A stretch of DNA of 64,000 bases from assembly GCF_000173075.1 (NCBI RefSeq), contig NZ_ABVL01000017.1:1-64000 (forward strand), in the 5' to 3' direction. Positions within the stretch are counted from its first letter, which is position 1, and each line of letters begins with the position of its first letter. The position numbers were made by a program, and so were the translations under genes. Source of the DNA: Chthoniobacter flavus Ellin428 (GTDB lineage Bacteria; Verrucomicrobiota; Verrucomicrobiia; Chthoniobacterales; Chthoniobacteraceae). Positions 27,784 to 37,039 of the stretch are shown one piece after another. Under the pieces are notes generated by a model. That model was not told where the DNA came from. It did not search any database and saw nothing but the letters and a program-made list of their open reading frames with translations.

Positions 27784-28374
27784 TCACATCAGCCCCATCG
27801 CGACCAGCCGGGCAAAAGCCGCGAGTGTGTTCGCATCGCGGATTTCTCCGCTGGCGATCATGGCGCGAAACTCCGTCGGGGAGAAAGCGCGGCAGCCGAG
27901 AATCGCTTCGTGTTCGTCATGCTGGTGCCCACGCGGGCTCGGCACCACGGGGCGCGCGAGCAACAAGTGGCTGTGCTCATCGGTGAACCCGGCGCTTGGG
28001 AAAAAGTGGCCGAGCGAAACGATCTCCCCTCCGGCGGCCAGCTCGTAGCCGCTCTCTTCCTGCAATTCGCGCAGACCGGTCGCACGAATCGCGTCGGCTT
28101 CCGCCTGGTCATCGATCTGGCCCGCGGGAAATTCCCAAATCTGCGCGCGGATCGGCACCCGCTCCTGGCGAATGAGCAGCAGGTTTCCCTCTGCGGTCAT
28201 CGGCGCCACCACCACGGCCCCTTTGCGATGCACCACCGTCCAGGTAAACGGCTCGGACCGCGTGGGCGAAGTCGTCGTCACGCGATGGACGGAGAGATAC
28301 GGATTGGCAAAGAGCGTTTCGTTCTGCCGGGTCTGCCACCCTTCGGAATCGCGGATAAAATCATGAAAAGCCAT
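27784..28374 (-). CDS. NUDIX hydrolase, ADP-ribose pyrophosphatase-like
   Basis: NUDIX enzymes cleave nucleoside diphosphates linked to another group. I start this one at the ATG at 28374 (MAFHDFIRDSEGWQTRQNET), giving 196 residues. The NUDIX box is recognisable as AGQIDD...RELQEESGYEL, with the catalytic REXXEE intact. The leading LLLIRQERVPIRAQIWEFPA matches the ADP-ribose pyrophosphatase branch, as does the DEHSHLLLA segment. Substrate specificity cannot be read from the sequence. It follows the AsmA-like gene on the same strand after 52 bases. Confidence 0.88.
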   Translation of the reverse strand: MAFHDFIRDSEGWQTRQNETLFANPYLSVHRVTTTSPTRSEPFTWTVVHRKGAVVVAPMTAEGNLLLIRQERVPIRAQIWEFPAGQIDDQAEADAIRATGLRELQEESGYELAAGGEIVSLGHFFPSAGFTDEHSHLLLARPVVPSPRGHQHDEHEAILGCRAFSPTEFRAMIASGEIRDANTLAAFARLVAMGLM

Positions 28375-28426
28375 CCGCGCGAAATCGCCGAGTCGCCCGG
28401 GAAAGGCAAGGCAAAGTAGATGCCCG

Positions 28427-29812
28427 CTACTTCTCCGTCGGCGAGAAATACACCGGGATGCGCGCGTCGATCGTCTTCTTCTCATCCGCGCTGAGTTCAG
28501 CGTACGCCTTCCCGGCAAAGAGATGCGCGAGCACATCGCCCGGCGACATCCCCTGCGCAGCCAGACTTGGATGATACTCACTCCCAAATTTGGCGAGCGG
28601 AAGCGACCAGGTGATGTTTCCCGCATCGGTCTTCGCCACCGCTTTCAGGTTGATCTGCGCCAGGGCCGCTTTGGAGAATTCGAGAGGCTGGACTTCAAAT
28701 GTGGTTGTCCCCAAGCGGAAGCTGCCGTCGACGATCTTCATCGTCCCGTTGCCTTCTTCGAAGCCTTTGGCCACGACCGCATTGAGCACGAGATCGCTGG
28801 GCAGGTCGGCCGTTTGATCGCCGAAAAGCTTTCGCGGATCGATCAAGCCGGCGAGGTCGAGCTGCCGCGCATGGACCGCACCGCTACCATCGAGGGCCTC
28901 GTTGATCTCCAGCTTCCCGTCCGCCGCCACGAAGTGATATGGCCGCAAGGCGCCGCCCTTCGGCACAAAGGAAACGTCCGCGCTGAAGCTAATCGACTGC
29001 TTGATCGCTGGGTGCAACGCGGGCTGAACCATGCCGATGATCGATTTTTGAAAAGCAGTGCTCTGGCCCTCGACCGTCACGGTGCGGCCCGGATTCGTCG
29101 CGACGGCAAGACGGTCGCTCTCGATCGTCAGCACACCGGGCTCAAAGCTATCCGGCGTGGCCTTGAATCCCGTCCACTCGATCTTCGGAATGGAAACGCG
29201 GAACTCCGGCACGTTGCGATTCGTGATGAGCACGTCCAGGATCGACACATTGCGGACTTCCACGCTGTCGAGACCTTGCGGGAAACCCGAGCCATTATTG
29301 GCATTGGCCATGGCGGTAAAAGGATTCGGGGCATTCGCGGAGGAACCGGAAGACGTCGTTGTGGTCGTCGTAGTCGTACCATTGGAATTCACGACCGTCG
29401 TGCTCTGCGAAGTCGTGACGCCGTTATTGGAAGGCAGGTCCGCAATGTCGATGTGCGCGCGATTCACGCCGACGTCGTTGATGACCAGCCGGTGCGTTTT
29501 GCCCGCGTCCTCGTAGCCGTTGTAGCGAATACGCAGACCGGTGATTTCGGAAGGACTTCCCGGCGCATCGCCCCACTTAATGGAAGCCACGCTCACCCCC
29601 GTCGAGAGGTTCCCATCGATGCCCTCGATGCGCATGCTCGGGTTCGCCTTCTGCATCATGTTCGCCACCAACCGGAACGGCATCGCGGTGTGGAAAATCG
29701 TGTAATAGGCCGCTGCGCCAGCCACCACGATCAGCACCACCAACGTGAGGATGGCAATGAGGCAACCGTGCTTGCGGCATCCAGACGGTTGATTGGGCGA
29801 ATTCGGGTCCAT
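28427..29812 (-). CDS. AsmA-like membrane-anchored periplasmic protein
   Basis: I do not recognise a named family. I start it at the ATG at 29812 (MDPNSPNQPSGCRKHGCLIA), giving 461 residues. A single membrane helix (about residues 19-42, AILTLVVLIVVAGAAAYYTI) anchors a long beta-rich periplasmic part with features of AsmA/TamB proteins: MRIEGIDGNLSTGVSVASIK, repeated IRYNG / VEVRNVSI strands and LDLAGLIDP. A Thr/Ser/Asn-rich linker (VVNSNGTTTTTT region) interrupts it near residue 150. Such proteins are linked to lipid transport between membranes; applying that here is inference. It is divergent from the 29895 gene, 82 bases apart. Confidence 0.72.
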   Translation of the reverse strand: MDPNSPNQPSGCRKHGCLIAILTLVVLIVVAGAAAYYTIFHTAMPFRLVANMMQKANPSMRIEGIDGNLSTGVSVASIKWGDAPGSPSEITGLRIRYNGYEDAGKTHRLVINDVGVNRAHIDIADLPSNNGVTTSQSTTVVNSNGTTTTTTTTSSGSSANAPNPFTAMANANNGSGFPQGLDSVEVRNVSILDVLITNRNVPEFRVSIPKIEWTGFKATPDSFEPGVLTIESDRLAVATNPGRTVTVEGQSTAFQKSIIGMVQPALHPAIKQSISFSADVSFVPKGGALRPYHFVAADGKLEINEALDGSGAVHARQLDLAGLIDPRKLFGDQTADLPSDLVLNAVVAKGFEEGNGTMKIVDGSFRLGTTTFEVQPLEFSKAALAQINLKAVAKTDAGNITWSLPLAKFGSEYHPSLAAQGMSPGDVLAHLFAGKAYAELSADEKKTIDARIPVYFSPTEK

Positions 29813-29894
29813 AAGAGAAACCCAGCCATAGCGATTCTCTCGTGTGATGTCACTCGCACAATCCGCGAACACCTGTTCCATTCGCCACCCCGGA

Positions 29895-31607
29895 ATGAAA
29901 AACCCCCTTTCTCTCCTCATCGCGGTTGGGCTCCTGGCCTCCGCATCCCTCACTCGCGGGCAGAGTGCGCGGCCAGACGCGCCATTCAAGACACCGATCG
30001 TCGGCCTCTGGCTGATGGGGCAATCGCTCTGCGAAGGCGCGGAGTCGCTGCCGATTGTCAGCACCACGGATTCCGGCTGGGGCAACTATGCCTTCCGCCG
30101 CGGCGTGCGGACGTGGTCCCAGCGCGACCACGCTGCGCAGCCCGAGTTGCGACCGGCGGATCAATTTGCCTTCGTGCCGCTGACCGCGGCGGTCAATGGC
30201 GCGCTCGGCGAGACGATTGCCAATGGACTGGCCGATCATTTGAAGGCGACGCTGCCCGATGTGGTGAAGAGCGGCCCGCCGCATTTTCTCGCCGCCTATG
30301 CGGGTCAGGGCGGGATGACCATCGCCGAACTTTCCAGCGCGGATGAAACAACCGATCCGCGCGAACCGGTCTTCAAACGCAACGGTGGTGGTTACTATAA
30401 GACGAGCCTCGACGATGCGCGCCGCGCCGTGGCCGAGGCAAAATCGCAGGGCCACGCTTTCCGCATCGGCGCGCTGGTTTGGATGCAAGGCGAAGCCAAT
30501 GGCGGACTGCATGGCGGCATCGTGCCGAGTCGTTGGAAAGACGAATTGCCGCGGCCCGCGGGGCAGGAGTGGTATCGCGACCGGCTCATCGCCTATCGGA
30601 AAGAATGGTCGGACGACCTGCGCGCCATCACCGGGCAAACCGGCGAGATTCCGCTCTTCACCTACCAGACCCTCGGCCCCGCCGGCGAAGCACAGCTCAT
30701 GGCCGCTGATGCCGATCCGCAGATCGTCATGGTCGGCCCGCACTACATGGTGCCGAGCGCGATCAACAGCCGGCGCGACGGCACTTATGGAGCCGCGATC
30801 CATCTTTCCGCGGATGGCCAGCGCTGGTTTGGCGAACAGTTGGCCAAGGTCGTGCGCCGCGTGTTGCAGGAGGGCGAAAAGTGGCAGCCGTTGCGTCCGC
30901 GCAAGGCATGGATCGAAACGGCGCGCGACAGCGTCGTCGTGGAGTTTACCGTCCCGCGTCCGCCGCTCGTACTCGATGAAACCTTCCTGCCGCGCGAGCA
31001 GAGCGAACTGACCAAAGGGTTCTCCTCGCTGGATGGATTCCAGATTCGCGGCGGCGCCGCCGGTGCTCCACCGATTACCGCCGTGGAAATCACCGCGCCA
31101 AATCAATTGCGCATCCGGTTGGCATCACCGCTCAAGCCAGGCGCGAGTTACACACTCTCCTACGGCCTCGCCTACGCCGGCAAAATTGGGACGGTGGTTT
31201 CGACTCGCACCCGCACAGCAGCCAATGGCCAATCGATGACCGAACTCGTGCTCGATGGCCCGTTCCCGGATCACGCCAGACCCCTGCTCGACGAAGGGGT
31301 CTTCAACATCGCCAACCTGCTTTCCGGCAACACTTACGCCCAGGCGCCGGCACGCTCGGTTTACGAAGAAAACGGCCACACCGTGCTCGCTTTCGAAAAT
31401 CGCGAACGCCGCAACAACACGGACTTCGCCGTAGGCCAGACGCTGACCGCGCTCCGCCCTTTTCTCTACGGGAACTTGCGCGATTCCGATCCGGAGAAGG
31501 CGATCTATCAGTTCGCCGATCCCGCTTACGGGCACCGCGCCGGCCAGCCTTATCCGCTGTGGAATTGGAGCGTGCATTACAGCGGATTCCCCATCGCTGA
31601 GCCGTAG
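29895..31607 (+). CDS. Secreted SGNH-type sialate O-acetylesterase-like protein
   Basis: I start this at the ATG at 29895, where the signal peptide MKNPLSLLIAVGLLASASLT begins, giving 570 residues. The SASA/CE6-type SGNH signatures are visible: LMGQSLCEGAE (block I serine in GQS), AYAGQGGM, and WMQGEANGG. These enzymes remove acetyl groups from sialic acids or plant polysaccharides. The C-terminal third (from about residue 350) is beta-rich and ends in a probable carbohydrate-recognition or adhesion domain. The GH79-like gene nearby supports glycan use. Confidence 0.8.
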   Translation: MKNPLSLLIAVGLLASASLTRGQSARPDAPFKTPIVGLWLMGQSLCEGAESLPIVSTTDSGWGNYAFRRGVRTWSQRDHAAQPELRPADQFAFVPLTAAVNGALGETIANGLADHLKATLPDVVKSGPPHFLAAYAGQGGMTIAELSSADETTDPREPVFKRNGGGYYKTSLDDARRAVAEAKSQGHAFRIGALVWMQGEANGGLHGGIVPSRWKDELPRPAGQEWYRDRLIAYRKEWSDDLRAITGQTGEIPLFTYQTLGPAGEAQLMAADADPQIVMVGPHYMVPSAINSRRDGTYGAAIHLSADGQRWFGEQLAKVVRRVLQEGEKWQPLRPRKAWIETARDSVVVEFTVPRPPLVLDETFLPREQSELTKGFSSLDGFQIRGGAAGAPPITAVEITAPNQLRIRLASPLKPGASYTLSYGLAYAGKIGTVVSTRTRTAANGQSMTELVLDGPFPDHARPLLDEGVFNIANLLSGNTYAQAPARSVYEENGHTVLAFENRERRNNTDFAVGQTLTALRPFLYGNLRDSDPEKAIYQFADPAYGHRAGQPYPLWNWSVHYSGFPIAEP

Positions 31608-31684
31608 GCCGCCAAATCGACGATCAATAGCACGATAAAATTTTACAACTTCTCGCGGGTCGTGGTTTTTCTCCGTTTCTCCAT

Positions 31685-32074
31685 ATGAAAACTCATTCCA
31701 AAACTCTCACTCTCGCCACCTGCCTGGCCCTCTCGCTGGGCGGCATTCTCTCCCTCCACGGCCAGGACGCCCAGCAGCAGGGCGGACGCCGCGGCGGCGC
31801 CGGCTTCGGCATGCGCGGCCCGGGCTTTGACAGCCTGTCGCAGGAAGAAAAAGACAAGCTCAAGGCGGCCGTGGAAAAGGCGGGGCAGGACGCCAAAGTG
31901 AAGGAGGCCCGCGAAAAGATGGAAGCCTCGATGAAGGAATACCGTGAGGCGATGAACGCCGCGGAAATTGCCGCCGATCCCTCGGTCGAGCCCATCCTCA
32001 AGAAGCTGCAGGAAGCCCGTGAAAAGGCGCAGAAAGAAGGCGGCGGACGTCGTCCGACCGGCGACCAGAAGTAA
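31685..32074 (+). CDS. Small secreted charged helical protein
   Basis: This 129-residue protein has a signal peptide (MKTHSKTLTLATCLALSLGG, cleavage near 27), a Gly/Arg-rich stretch (QGGRRGGAGFGMRGPGF) and then a long charged helix (SLSQEEKDKLKAAVEKAGQD onward). The layout recalls Spy/CpxP-type periplasmic chaperones with their LTxxQ-like helices, but the match is loose and I do not assign a function. A strong terminator follows at 32101. Confidence 0.72.
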   Translation: MKTHSKTLTLATCLALSLGGILSLHGQDAQQQGGRRGGAGFGMRGPGFDSLSQEEKDKLKAAVEKAGQDAKVKEAREKMEASMKEYREAMNAAEIAADPSVEPILKKLQEAREKAQKEGGGRRPTGDQK

Positions 32075-32100
32075 GCCGACAGCCGTTTAAATCCATTCTC

Positions 32101-32139
32101 AAAAAGGGCGAAGTGCCAGCACGGTGCTTCGCCCTTTTT
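32101..32139. terminator. Bidirectional intrinsic terminator
   Basis: AAAAAGGGCGAAG and its exact complement CTTCGCCCTTTTT form a 13-bp stem with A and T tracts at the ends. It separates the convergent genes ending at 32074 and 32153, so it can serve both. Confidence 0.9.
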
Positions 32140-32152
32140 GCGTACTACCGCT

Positions 32153-33583
32153 TCAGGGAACGGCCGGCACCGTCAGCAGCGCAGCACTGGCAGGGTCGAG
32201 GTGAAAGCGGAGCACGCCATCCTGTTCCGCCAGCGCTTCCTGTTTGAGCGCGCCGACGGGATTGCCATCAGCGGTTCCATCGAAGGTCTGCCCCGCGTAG
32301 GTGAGGCCGGTGGTCGCGTCGAGGGAGGGCGCTTCCAATCGCTTCAAAGTCGCGCCCGTTTGTTTCCCGGACAGACGGATCTCTACGTCCGCGGGAGCGG
32401 TGAAATCCTTGTTGATCACCACCACGCGCACCGTGCCCGTGCGATCCACCGTTGCCCAAAACTTCACCCGCGTCGCCGGACCCGCGGTCTGCACCGGCAC
32501 GAAGCGCGCCTCATGGGCCACGGCCTCGGAGAAAACGAGCATCCCATAGTACGGCGCACTCGCCGAGATGATCGCCTTGCCGCTGGCCTTGTCGACGTCC
32601 TCCTTGATCGCCGTGTAATGCGACACACCGCCCCCGTGGAAATTCACGCCATCGAGGCCCGCGTGCGCGAGTTCGAAAAGAAAATCGATCGTCCACAGCG
32701 AGCACGCGTAGGTATCGCTGAAGCCGGCGATTCCCCCACTCCACGCACTGCCCGCTTCGCCGAGGCGCAGCTTCAGACCCGCGTCGTGCGCAACCTTGAT
32801 GCCCGGCGCGAGACTTTTGGCAAAGCCCGCCGTCGGTCCTTCATCGAGCAGCTTTTTCACCTCGGGATGGCTCTTCGGATCGAACCGGTACGAGTGGACC
32901 GTGAGCAAGTTGATGAAAGGCCGCTCCTTCGCCAGAAATTGCATGAGCACCTCGGGCGGCGCGCTGTGAGCCCAGGCCGGCCCAGCGAGTCCCGGCGTGA
33001 GCGACGGCACGAGTTGCTCAGCCACCTTATGATACGCCTCGAGATACTGCTCGTAGGTGTAATCTTCCGGACGATAACGCCCCTTCCAGCCATCGGGCTC
33101 ATTGCCGAGTTCGAAGGTCGCGATGGCACCCGGCGGAAGCAGGCGTTGCGCGGCACGGATGAGATCCTTGTCGAGTTCCGCGTTCTCCTTGGCGAGATTG
33201 ATATTGATGATGATCGGCGTGCGCGTCGCCTTGAAGACCTCCCCAATCTGCCGCCAGCGATCGTCCTCCGGCACCGTGCCCATGCCATCGGCACTATTCC
33301 CACCGACGCGGAAGCTCAGCCCTTCGTCATTGAAGGCCGCGAGATTCTCGAGCAAGCGAAGATAGGTCGGATGCACCGCCCCCGCCGGGCCGCCATCGGG
33401 CGAAGGAAAGCGCCGCCATTCCCGGGAAAAACCGGCGAAAGATTTCGGAATGGCGCTCTGTGGATGAGCGACATCGATCGTCGCCGTCACCGCCACCGAT
33501 TCTGCCGCCCTGTTGTTGACCGGCAGGGACAACGCGAGAGTCAAAACGGCGGAAAATCGAGCGAAAGAATGAAGAAAACGCAT
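32153..33583 (-). CDS. GH79-like glycoside hydrolase (heparanase/beta-glucuronidase family)
   Basis: I start it at the ATG at 33583 (MRFLHSFARFSAVLTLALSL signal peptide), giving 476 residues. A TIM-barrel region carries the acid/base glutamate in FELGNEPDGW and the probable nucleophile in LRLGEAGSAW, in the spacing expected of clan GH-A GH79 enzymes. A C-terminal beta domain (VKFWATVDRTGTVRVVVINK) matches the GH79 C-terminal module. The secreted enzyme would remove glucuronic acid-type residues from polysaccharides. Family assignment is from motif recognition, and related GH39/GH30 folds are possible. Confidence 0.75.
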   Translation of the reverse strand: MRFLHSFARFSAVLTLALSLPVNNRAAESVAVTATIDVAHPQSAIPKSFAGFSREWRRFPSPDGGPAGAVHPTYLRLLENLAAFNDEGLSFRVGGNSADGMGTVPEDDRWRQIGEVFKATRTPIIININLAKENAELDKDLIRAAQRLLPPGAIATFELGNEPDGWKGRYRPEDYTYEQYLEAYHKVAEQLVPSLTPGLAGPAWAHSAPPEVLMQFLAKERPFINLLTVHSYRFDPKSHPEVKKLLDEGPTAGFAKSLAPGIKVAHDAGLKLRLGEAGSAWSGGIAGFSDTYACSLWTIDFLFELAHAGLDGVNFHGGGVSHYTAIKEDVDKASGKAIISASAPYYGMLVFSEAVAHEARFVPVQTAGPATRVKFWATVDRTGTVRVVVINKDFTAPADVEIRLSGKQTGATLKRLEAPSLDATTGLTYAGQTFDGTADGNPVGALKQEALAEQDGVLRFHLDPASAALLTVPAVP

Positions 33584-33677
33584 AGTCGTGGAACACCGCA
33601 TTGTTCCGCGCAAACGTATCGTCTCGCGAGCCGGAAGTTGTATTTCGTAGAAACTACGATTTCATACCGTTGCCTTT

Positions 33678-34307
33678 ATGAAATCCGTCCTCCTTGCCCT
33701 TGGCATCCTGGCCATCATCGCGTTCGTCGTCCTCGCCGGCGGCTGCAGCAGCTACAATCACCTCAACACGCTCAAGCAGCAGACCGACAAGACCTGGGCG
33801 GATGTGCAGAACGTCTATCAGCGTCGCGCCGATCTCATCCCGAATCTCGTGAAGACCGTGGAAGGCGCGGCCAACTTCGAGAAGTCCACCCTCACCGAAG
33901 TCACCCAGGCCCGCCAGCAAGTGACCAAGATCGAGCTCGATCCGAATTCCGCGCCCAACGATCCCGAGGCGCTCAAACGCTTCCAGAAATTGCAGGATGG
34001 CCTGTCCTCCGCGCTCTCGCGCCTGCTCGCCGTCTCCGAGCGCTACCCCGATCTCAAGGCCACCGCGGCCTTCCGCGACTTGCAGGTGCAGCTCGAAGGC
34101 ACCGAAAATCGCATCGCCGTCGAGCGCCGCAATTTCAATGACGCCGTGGTCTCCTACAACACCGCGGTGAATTCCATGCCCGCACGCCTCTACGCCGGCG
34201 CCTTTGGCTTCCAGCCGAAGCCCTACTTTACCGCGCGTGAAGGCTCCGACGTCCCGCCGCCGGTCAATTTCAACTTCGGCAACGCCACGCCCGCCCCCGC
34301 GAAATAA
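33678..34307 (+). CDS. LemA family protein
   Basis: This 209-residue protein has one N-terminal membrane helix (VLLALGILAIIAFVVLAGGC) and the LemA helical domain: YNHLNTLKQQTDKTWADVQN, the family hallmark RRADLIPNLVKTVEGAA, and the closing FNDAVVSYNTAVNSMPA. LemA proteins adopt a long periplasmic helix bundle of unknown function. The next two genes, 6 and 7 bases apart, encode TPM domains, the usual LemA partners. Confidence 0.93.
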   Translation: MKSVLLALGILAIIAFVVLAGGCSSYNHLNTLKQQTDKTWADVQNVYQRRADLIPNLVKTVEGAANFEKSTLTEVTQARQQVTKIELDPNSAPNDPEALKRFQKLQDGLSSALSRLLAVSERYPDLKATAAFRDLQVQLEGTENRIAVERRNFNDAVVSYNTAVNSMPARLYAGAFGFQPKPYFTAREGSDVPPPVNFNFGNATPAPAK

Positions 34308-34313
34308 TCTCGC

Positions 34314-35087
34314 GTGCGGACGGCCTTTCTCATCCCGCTCCTTTGGCTGGTGCTGCTCTTCGCGGCACGTGCGGAAACGCTCCCGCCCAAGCCGGCCAAT
34401 TACTTCAACGACTACGCGAACGCAGTTTCGCGGAGCACCGCGACTCAGCTCAACGACCGGTTGCGGCAATTCGAGCGCGAGAGCTCGAATCAAATCGTCG
34501 TCGCGGTGTTTCCGAAGATGAACACGGAGTCGTCCATCGCGGACTACTGCCAGCGCATCTTCCAGTCGTGGAAAGTCGGCCAGGCCAAGCTGAATAACGG
34601 CGCGGTGCTCTTTGTCTTCGTGCAGGATCGCCAGATGCGCATCCAGACCGGCTACGGCCTGGAGGGCGCGCTGCCGGATATTCTCTGCAAGCAGATCATC
34701 GAAAACGAAATCGTGCCGCGCTTCAAAAACCGCGATTTCGACGGCGGCTTGAGCGCGGGCATCGATGCAATGATCAAAGCGACGCGGGGCGAGTACAAAG
34801 GCAACGGTCACATCCACAGCGAGCCCGCCACCCCGTCCCACATCCCGACGATCCTCGTCGCCATCATCCTCATCATCCTCGTGATCAAGTTCATCCAGGG
34901 CTTGCGGGGCGGTACCGTCTATTCCAGCCGCGGAAGCTACTGGGACCGTGGGGGCTGGGGCGGCGGCGGCTGGGGTGGCGGTGGTTGGGGCGGTGGCGGA
35001 GGCGGAGGCTTCAGCGGTGGAGATGGTGGTGGCTTTAGTGGCGGTGGCGGCAGTTCCGGAGGAGGCGGCGCCAGCGGCAGTTGGTAA
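34314..35087 (+). CDS. TPM domain protein with glycine-rich tail (YgcG-like)
   Basis: This 257-residue protein starts at GTG 34314, six bases after the lemA stop. It has a signal peptide (MRTAFLIPLLWLVLLFAARA), a TPM domain (YANAVSRSTATQLNDRLRQF, then QIVVAVFP, NNGAVLFV and IQTGYGLEGALPD), a membrane helix at about residues 180-197 (IPTILVAIILIILVIKF), and a tail that is almost entirely glycine, serine and tryptophan (GWGGGGWGGGG repeats). TPM proteins act with LemA, and the plant homologue works in photosystem II repair. The tail DNA is a tandem GGN repeat prone to length change. Confidence 0.92.
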   Translation: MRTAFLIPLLWLVLLFAARAETLPPKPANYFNDYANAVSRSTATQLNDRLRQFERESSNQIVVAVFPKMNTESSIADYCQRIFQSWKVGQAKLNNGAVLFVFVQDRQMRIQTGYGLEGALPDILCKQIIENEIVPRFKNRDFDGGLSAGIDAMIKATRGEYKGNGHIHSEPATPSHIPTILVAIILIILVIKFIQGLRGGTVYSSRGSYWDRGGWGGGGWGGGGWGGGGGGGFSGGDGGGFSGGGGSSGGGGASGSW

Positions 35088-35094
35088 ACACGCC

Positions 35095-35529
35095 ATGAAA
35101 ACGCGCGAATTCATCAGCCGTCTCGACGACTCCAAGATCGTCGCCGAGATCACCGAAGCGGAAAAAACCACCTCCGGCGAAATCCGGATTTTCATCTCGC
35201 GAAAAAAGCCAGACGACGCCCTCGTCCGCGCCCGCGAGCGTTTCGAAAAGATGGGCATGACCCGCACGCGTCACCGCAATGCCGTGCTCATCTATTTCGC
35301 ACCCCTCGTGCAAAAATTCGCCGTCGTGGGAGACAGCGGCATTCACGAGAAATGCGGTGACGCCTTCTGGGAAGAAACCGTCATGGAAATCGGCACGCAT
35401 CTGCGCAGCGATCATTTCACCGAGGCGGTGCAACACGCCGTGCGCAAAGTCGGCGCCCTCCTCGCGCAACATTTCCCCGCGGAACCGGACGACACCGACG
35501 AATTACCAAACGAGATCGAGCACGATTGA
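35095..35529 (+). CDS. Second TPM domain protein
   Basis: I start this 144-residue protein at the ATG at 35095 (MKTREFISRLDDSKIVAEIT), 7 bases after the preceding stop; a longer open frame upstream only overlaps the glycine-rich tail out of frame. It is a TPM domain without a signal peptide: TTSGEIRIFIS, RNAVLIYFAPLVQKFAVVGD and IGTHLRSDHFTEAVQHAV. Genes for a membrane TPM and a soluble TPM commonly follow lemA in this order. It ends in an acidic tail. Confidence 0.9.
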   Translation: MKTREFISRLDDSKIVAEITEAEKTTSGEIRIFISRKKPDDALVRARERFEKMGMTRTRHRNAVLIYFAPLVQKFAVVGDSGIHEKCGDAFWEETVMEIGTHLRSDHFTEAVQHAVRKVGALLAQHFPAEPDDTDELPNEIEHD

Positions 35530-35630
35530 TTCGCTGCCGCGCGGCGCCCCTCATCGAAGGGACGCGCTCCCGCCGAGGAGGATGAGGGGAATGGCGGAAG
35601 GCTGGCGATGGGCGAGCCACGTTCCCCTTT

Positions 35631-35709
35631 CTTAATTTTTAATCTTTAATCGTTAATCTCTCCGGCCGGGATTAACGATTAAGGAACAACGATTAAGGAT
35701 TAAAGATTT
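35631..35709. repeat. Degenerate-repeat hairpin (GATTAA type)
   Basis: TTAATCTTTAATCGTTAATC on the left pairs with GATTAACGATTAAGG and GATTAAAGATT on the right around CTCCGGCCGGG. It sits between convergent genes and ends 4 bases past the DltD stop. A related one-sided block (CTTAATCTTAATCGTAATC) occurs near 52115-52136. Confidence 0.8.
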
Positions 35710-35713
35710 CGAA

Positions 35714-36952
35714 TCACGGATACTCGTGATCCTCCCCCGCTCCAACCGGCGCAAAATACCGCTGGTGCTTCGCCGCATGGAAATAGAAATCCAGCGCGCG
35801 ATCCACATACAGCCAGCCGCGCGCGCTGAGGTGATCATTGTGATCGGCAAAGAAAACGGGATCCTCCACGTGCTCGGCGAAATCGATCAAAGCCACGTCA
35901 TGGCGCGACGCGATCTCGTGGAGACGCTCGCGGTAGCGGTCGAGATTCTCCCGCGCGACGCCGATGCTTTGGTAATAGCGGTAATCGATCGGAATGCTGA
36001 GCAGCAGCGGATCGAGATGGAGCTCACGCGACGCCCGCAACAGCAGTTCGAGATCCCCCCATTCCCGTGACCCGTTGAGCACCTGCGCAAACCGGCGGTT
36101 GCCAAAAAAGATCTGCTGCGTGCGTTCCTTATGAAACCTGGGGTCATGCTGGATCTCGCCGCCGCCGGCGAGGAGGATCGTCTCCCAATCCAGCCGCATC
36201 GGGGTGCGCACCGCATGCGGCCGCTCGTGATCGTGCAGGATGTGCCAGGCAAAAGCGAAGTGATCCCCCAGATCGGCGACCCCGCTTTGCATCCGCGCCA
36301 GGGGCGTAACCACCCGATACAGCATCGCATCCCACTGCCCCGAGCCAGCCAGTCGATGCACCGCAAAAGAGAGCAACGGAGCCTGCTCCAAGGTATCCGG
36401 GTAATCGAGCATCCGCCGGGCGAAGTCCCGTTTCAGTTCCAGGCTCAGGCGCGGATGAAAAATGAGCGCACTGGCCTGGGCAGCGGAAAAGTTGCCGGCA
36501 TACCAGCGGGCATGCGTCTGCGGGCTGAAAAACCAACTCGGCGAAAGGCTGATCGCCACCTTGCGCTGGGGCACCGTGCCGCTGGAGGCTGCGGCGATCT
36601 TTTCCGCCAGGGTCAGCGACGTGCAGCCCGCCCGTCCCACCGGCGACACACCAAATCCCGTCGGGTAGCTGGCAAAAAAACGCTGCGGCTCGTTGCCGAA
36701 ATTCCGCGTCAATTCCGAGCTGCCGTAAAAGGGCAGGATATCCGGTTGCGCCATCGCCGCCCGCTGCCACGCGGTACTCAGATCCTTCAGCACCGAGCTC
36801 TCCAGGGCCACCACGTGAATTTCCCGCTTTTCCAACCGCGACGTGAAGACGCCCGCCACCGCGCCCAGAAGGACGAGGAGTACCATCGCCAGCAAGACGG
36901 CGCGAAGATGCGTCCGCGGCGGCGCGGGAGCGCTCGCGGTGTTTTCAACCAT
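35714..36952 (-). CDS. DltD-family membrane-anchored protein
   Basis: I start this at the ATG at 36952 (MVENTASAPAPPRTHLRAVL), giving 412 residues; the frame also allows a TTG 36 bases upstream. A membrane helix (VLLAMVLLVLLGAVAGVFTS) anchors an extracytoplasmic SGNH-like domain with the serine motif FYGSSELTRN and the C-terminal DHNDHLSARGWLYVD, both characteristic of DltD. In Gram-positive bacteria DltD helps attach D-alanine to teichoic acids with DltABC; none of those genes is here. Orphan DltD homologues in Gram-negative bacteria probably modify another surface polymer, which is inference. Confidence 0.82.
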   Translation of the reverse strand: MVENTASAPAPPRTHLRAVLLAMVLLVLLGAVAGVFTSRLEKREIHVVALESSVLKDLSTAWQRAAMAQPDILPFYGSSELTRNFGNEPQRFFASYPTGFGVSPVGRAGCTSLTLAEKIAAASSGTVPQRKVAISLSPSWFFSPQTHARWYAGNFSAAQASALIFHPRLSLELKRDFARRMLDYPDTLEQAPLLSFAVHRLAGSGQWDAMLYRVVTPLARMQSGVADLGDHFAFAWHILHDHERPHAVRTPMRLDWETILLAGGGEIQHDPRFHKERTQQIFFGNRRFAQVLNGSREWGDLELLLRASRELHLDPLLLSIPIDYRYYQSIGVARENLDRYRERLHEIASRHDVALIDFAEHVEDPVFFADHNDHLSARGWLYVDRALDFYFHAAKHQRYFAPVGAGEDHEYP

Positions 36953-37039
36953 GGGCGAATCGAAAACAGTCGAGTTCAATATGGCCAAATAATGTAGCGT
37001 AAATCATTACGCGCAACCCATTGTAACCGAACGTCGATT

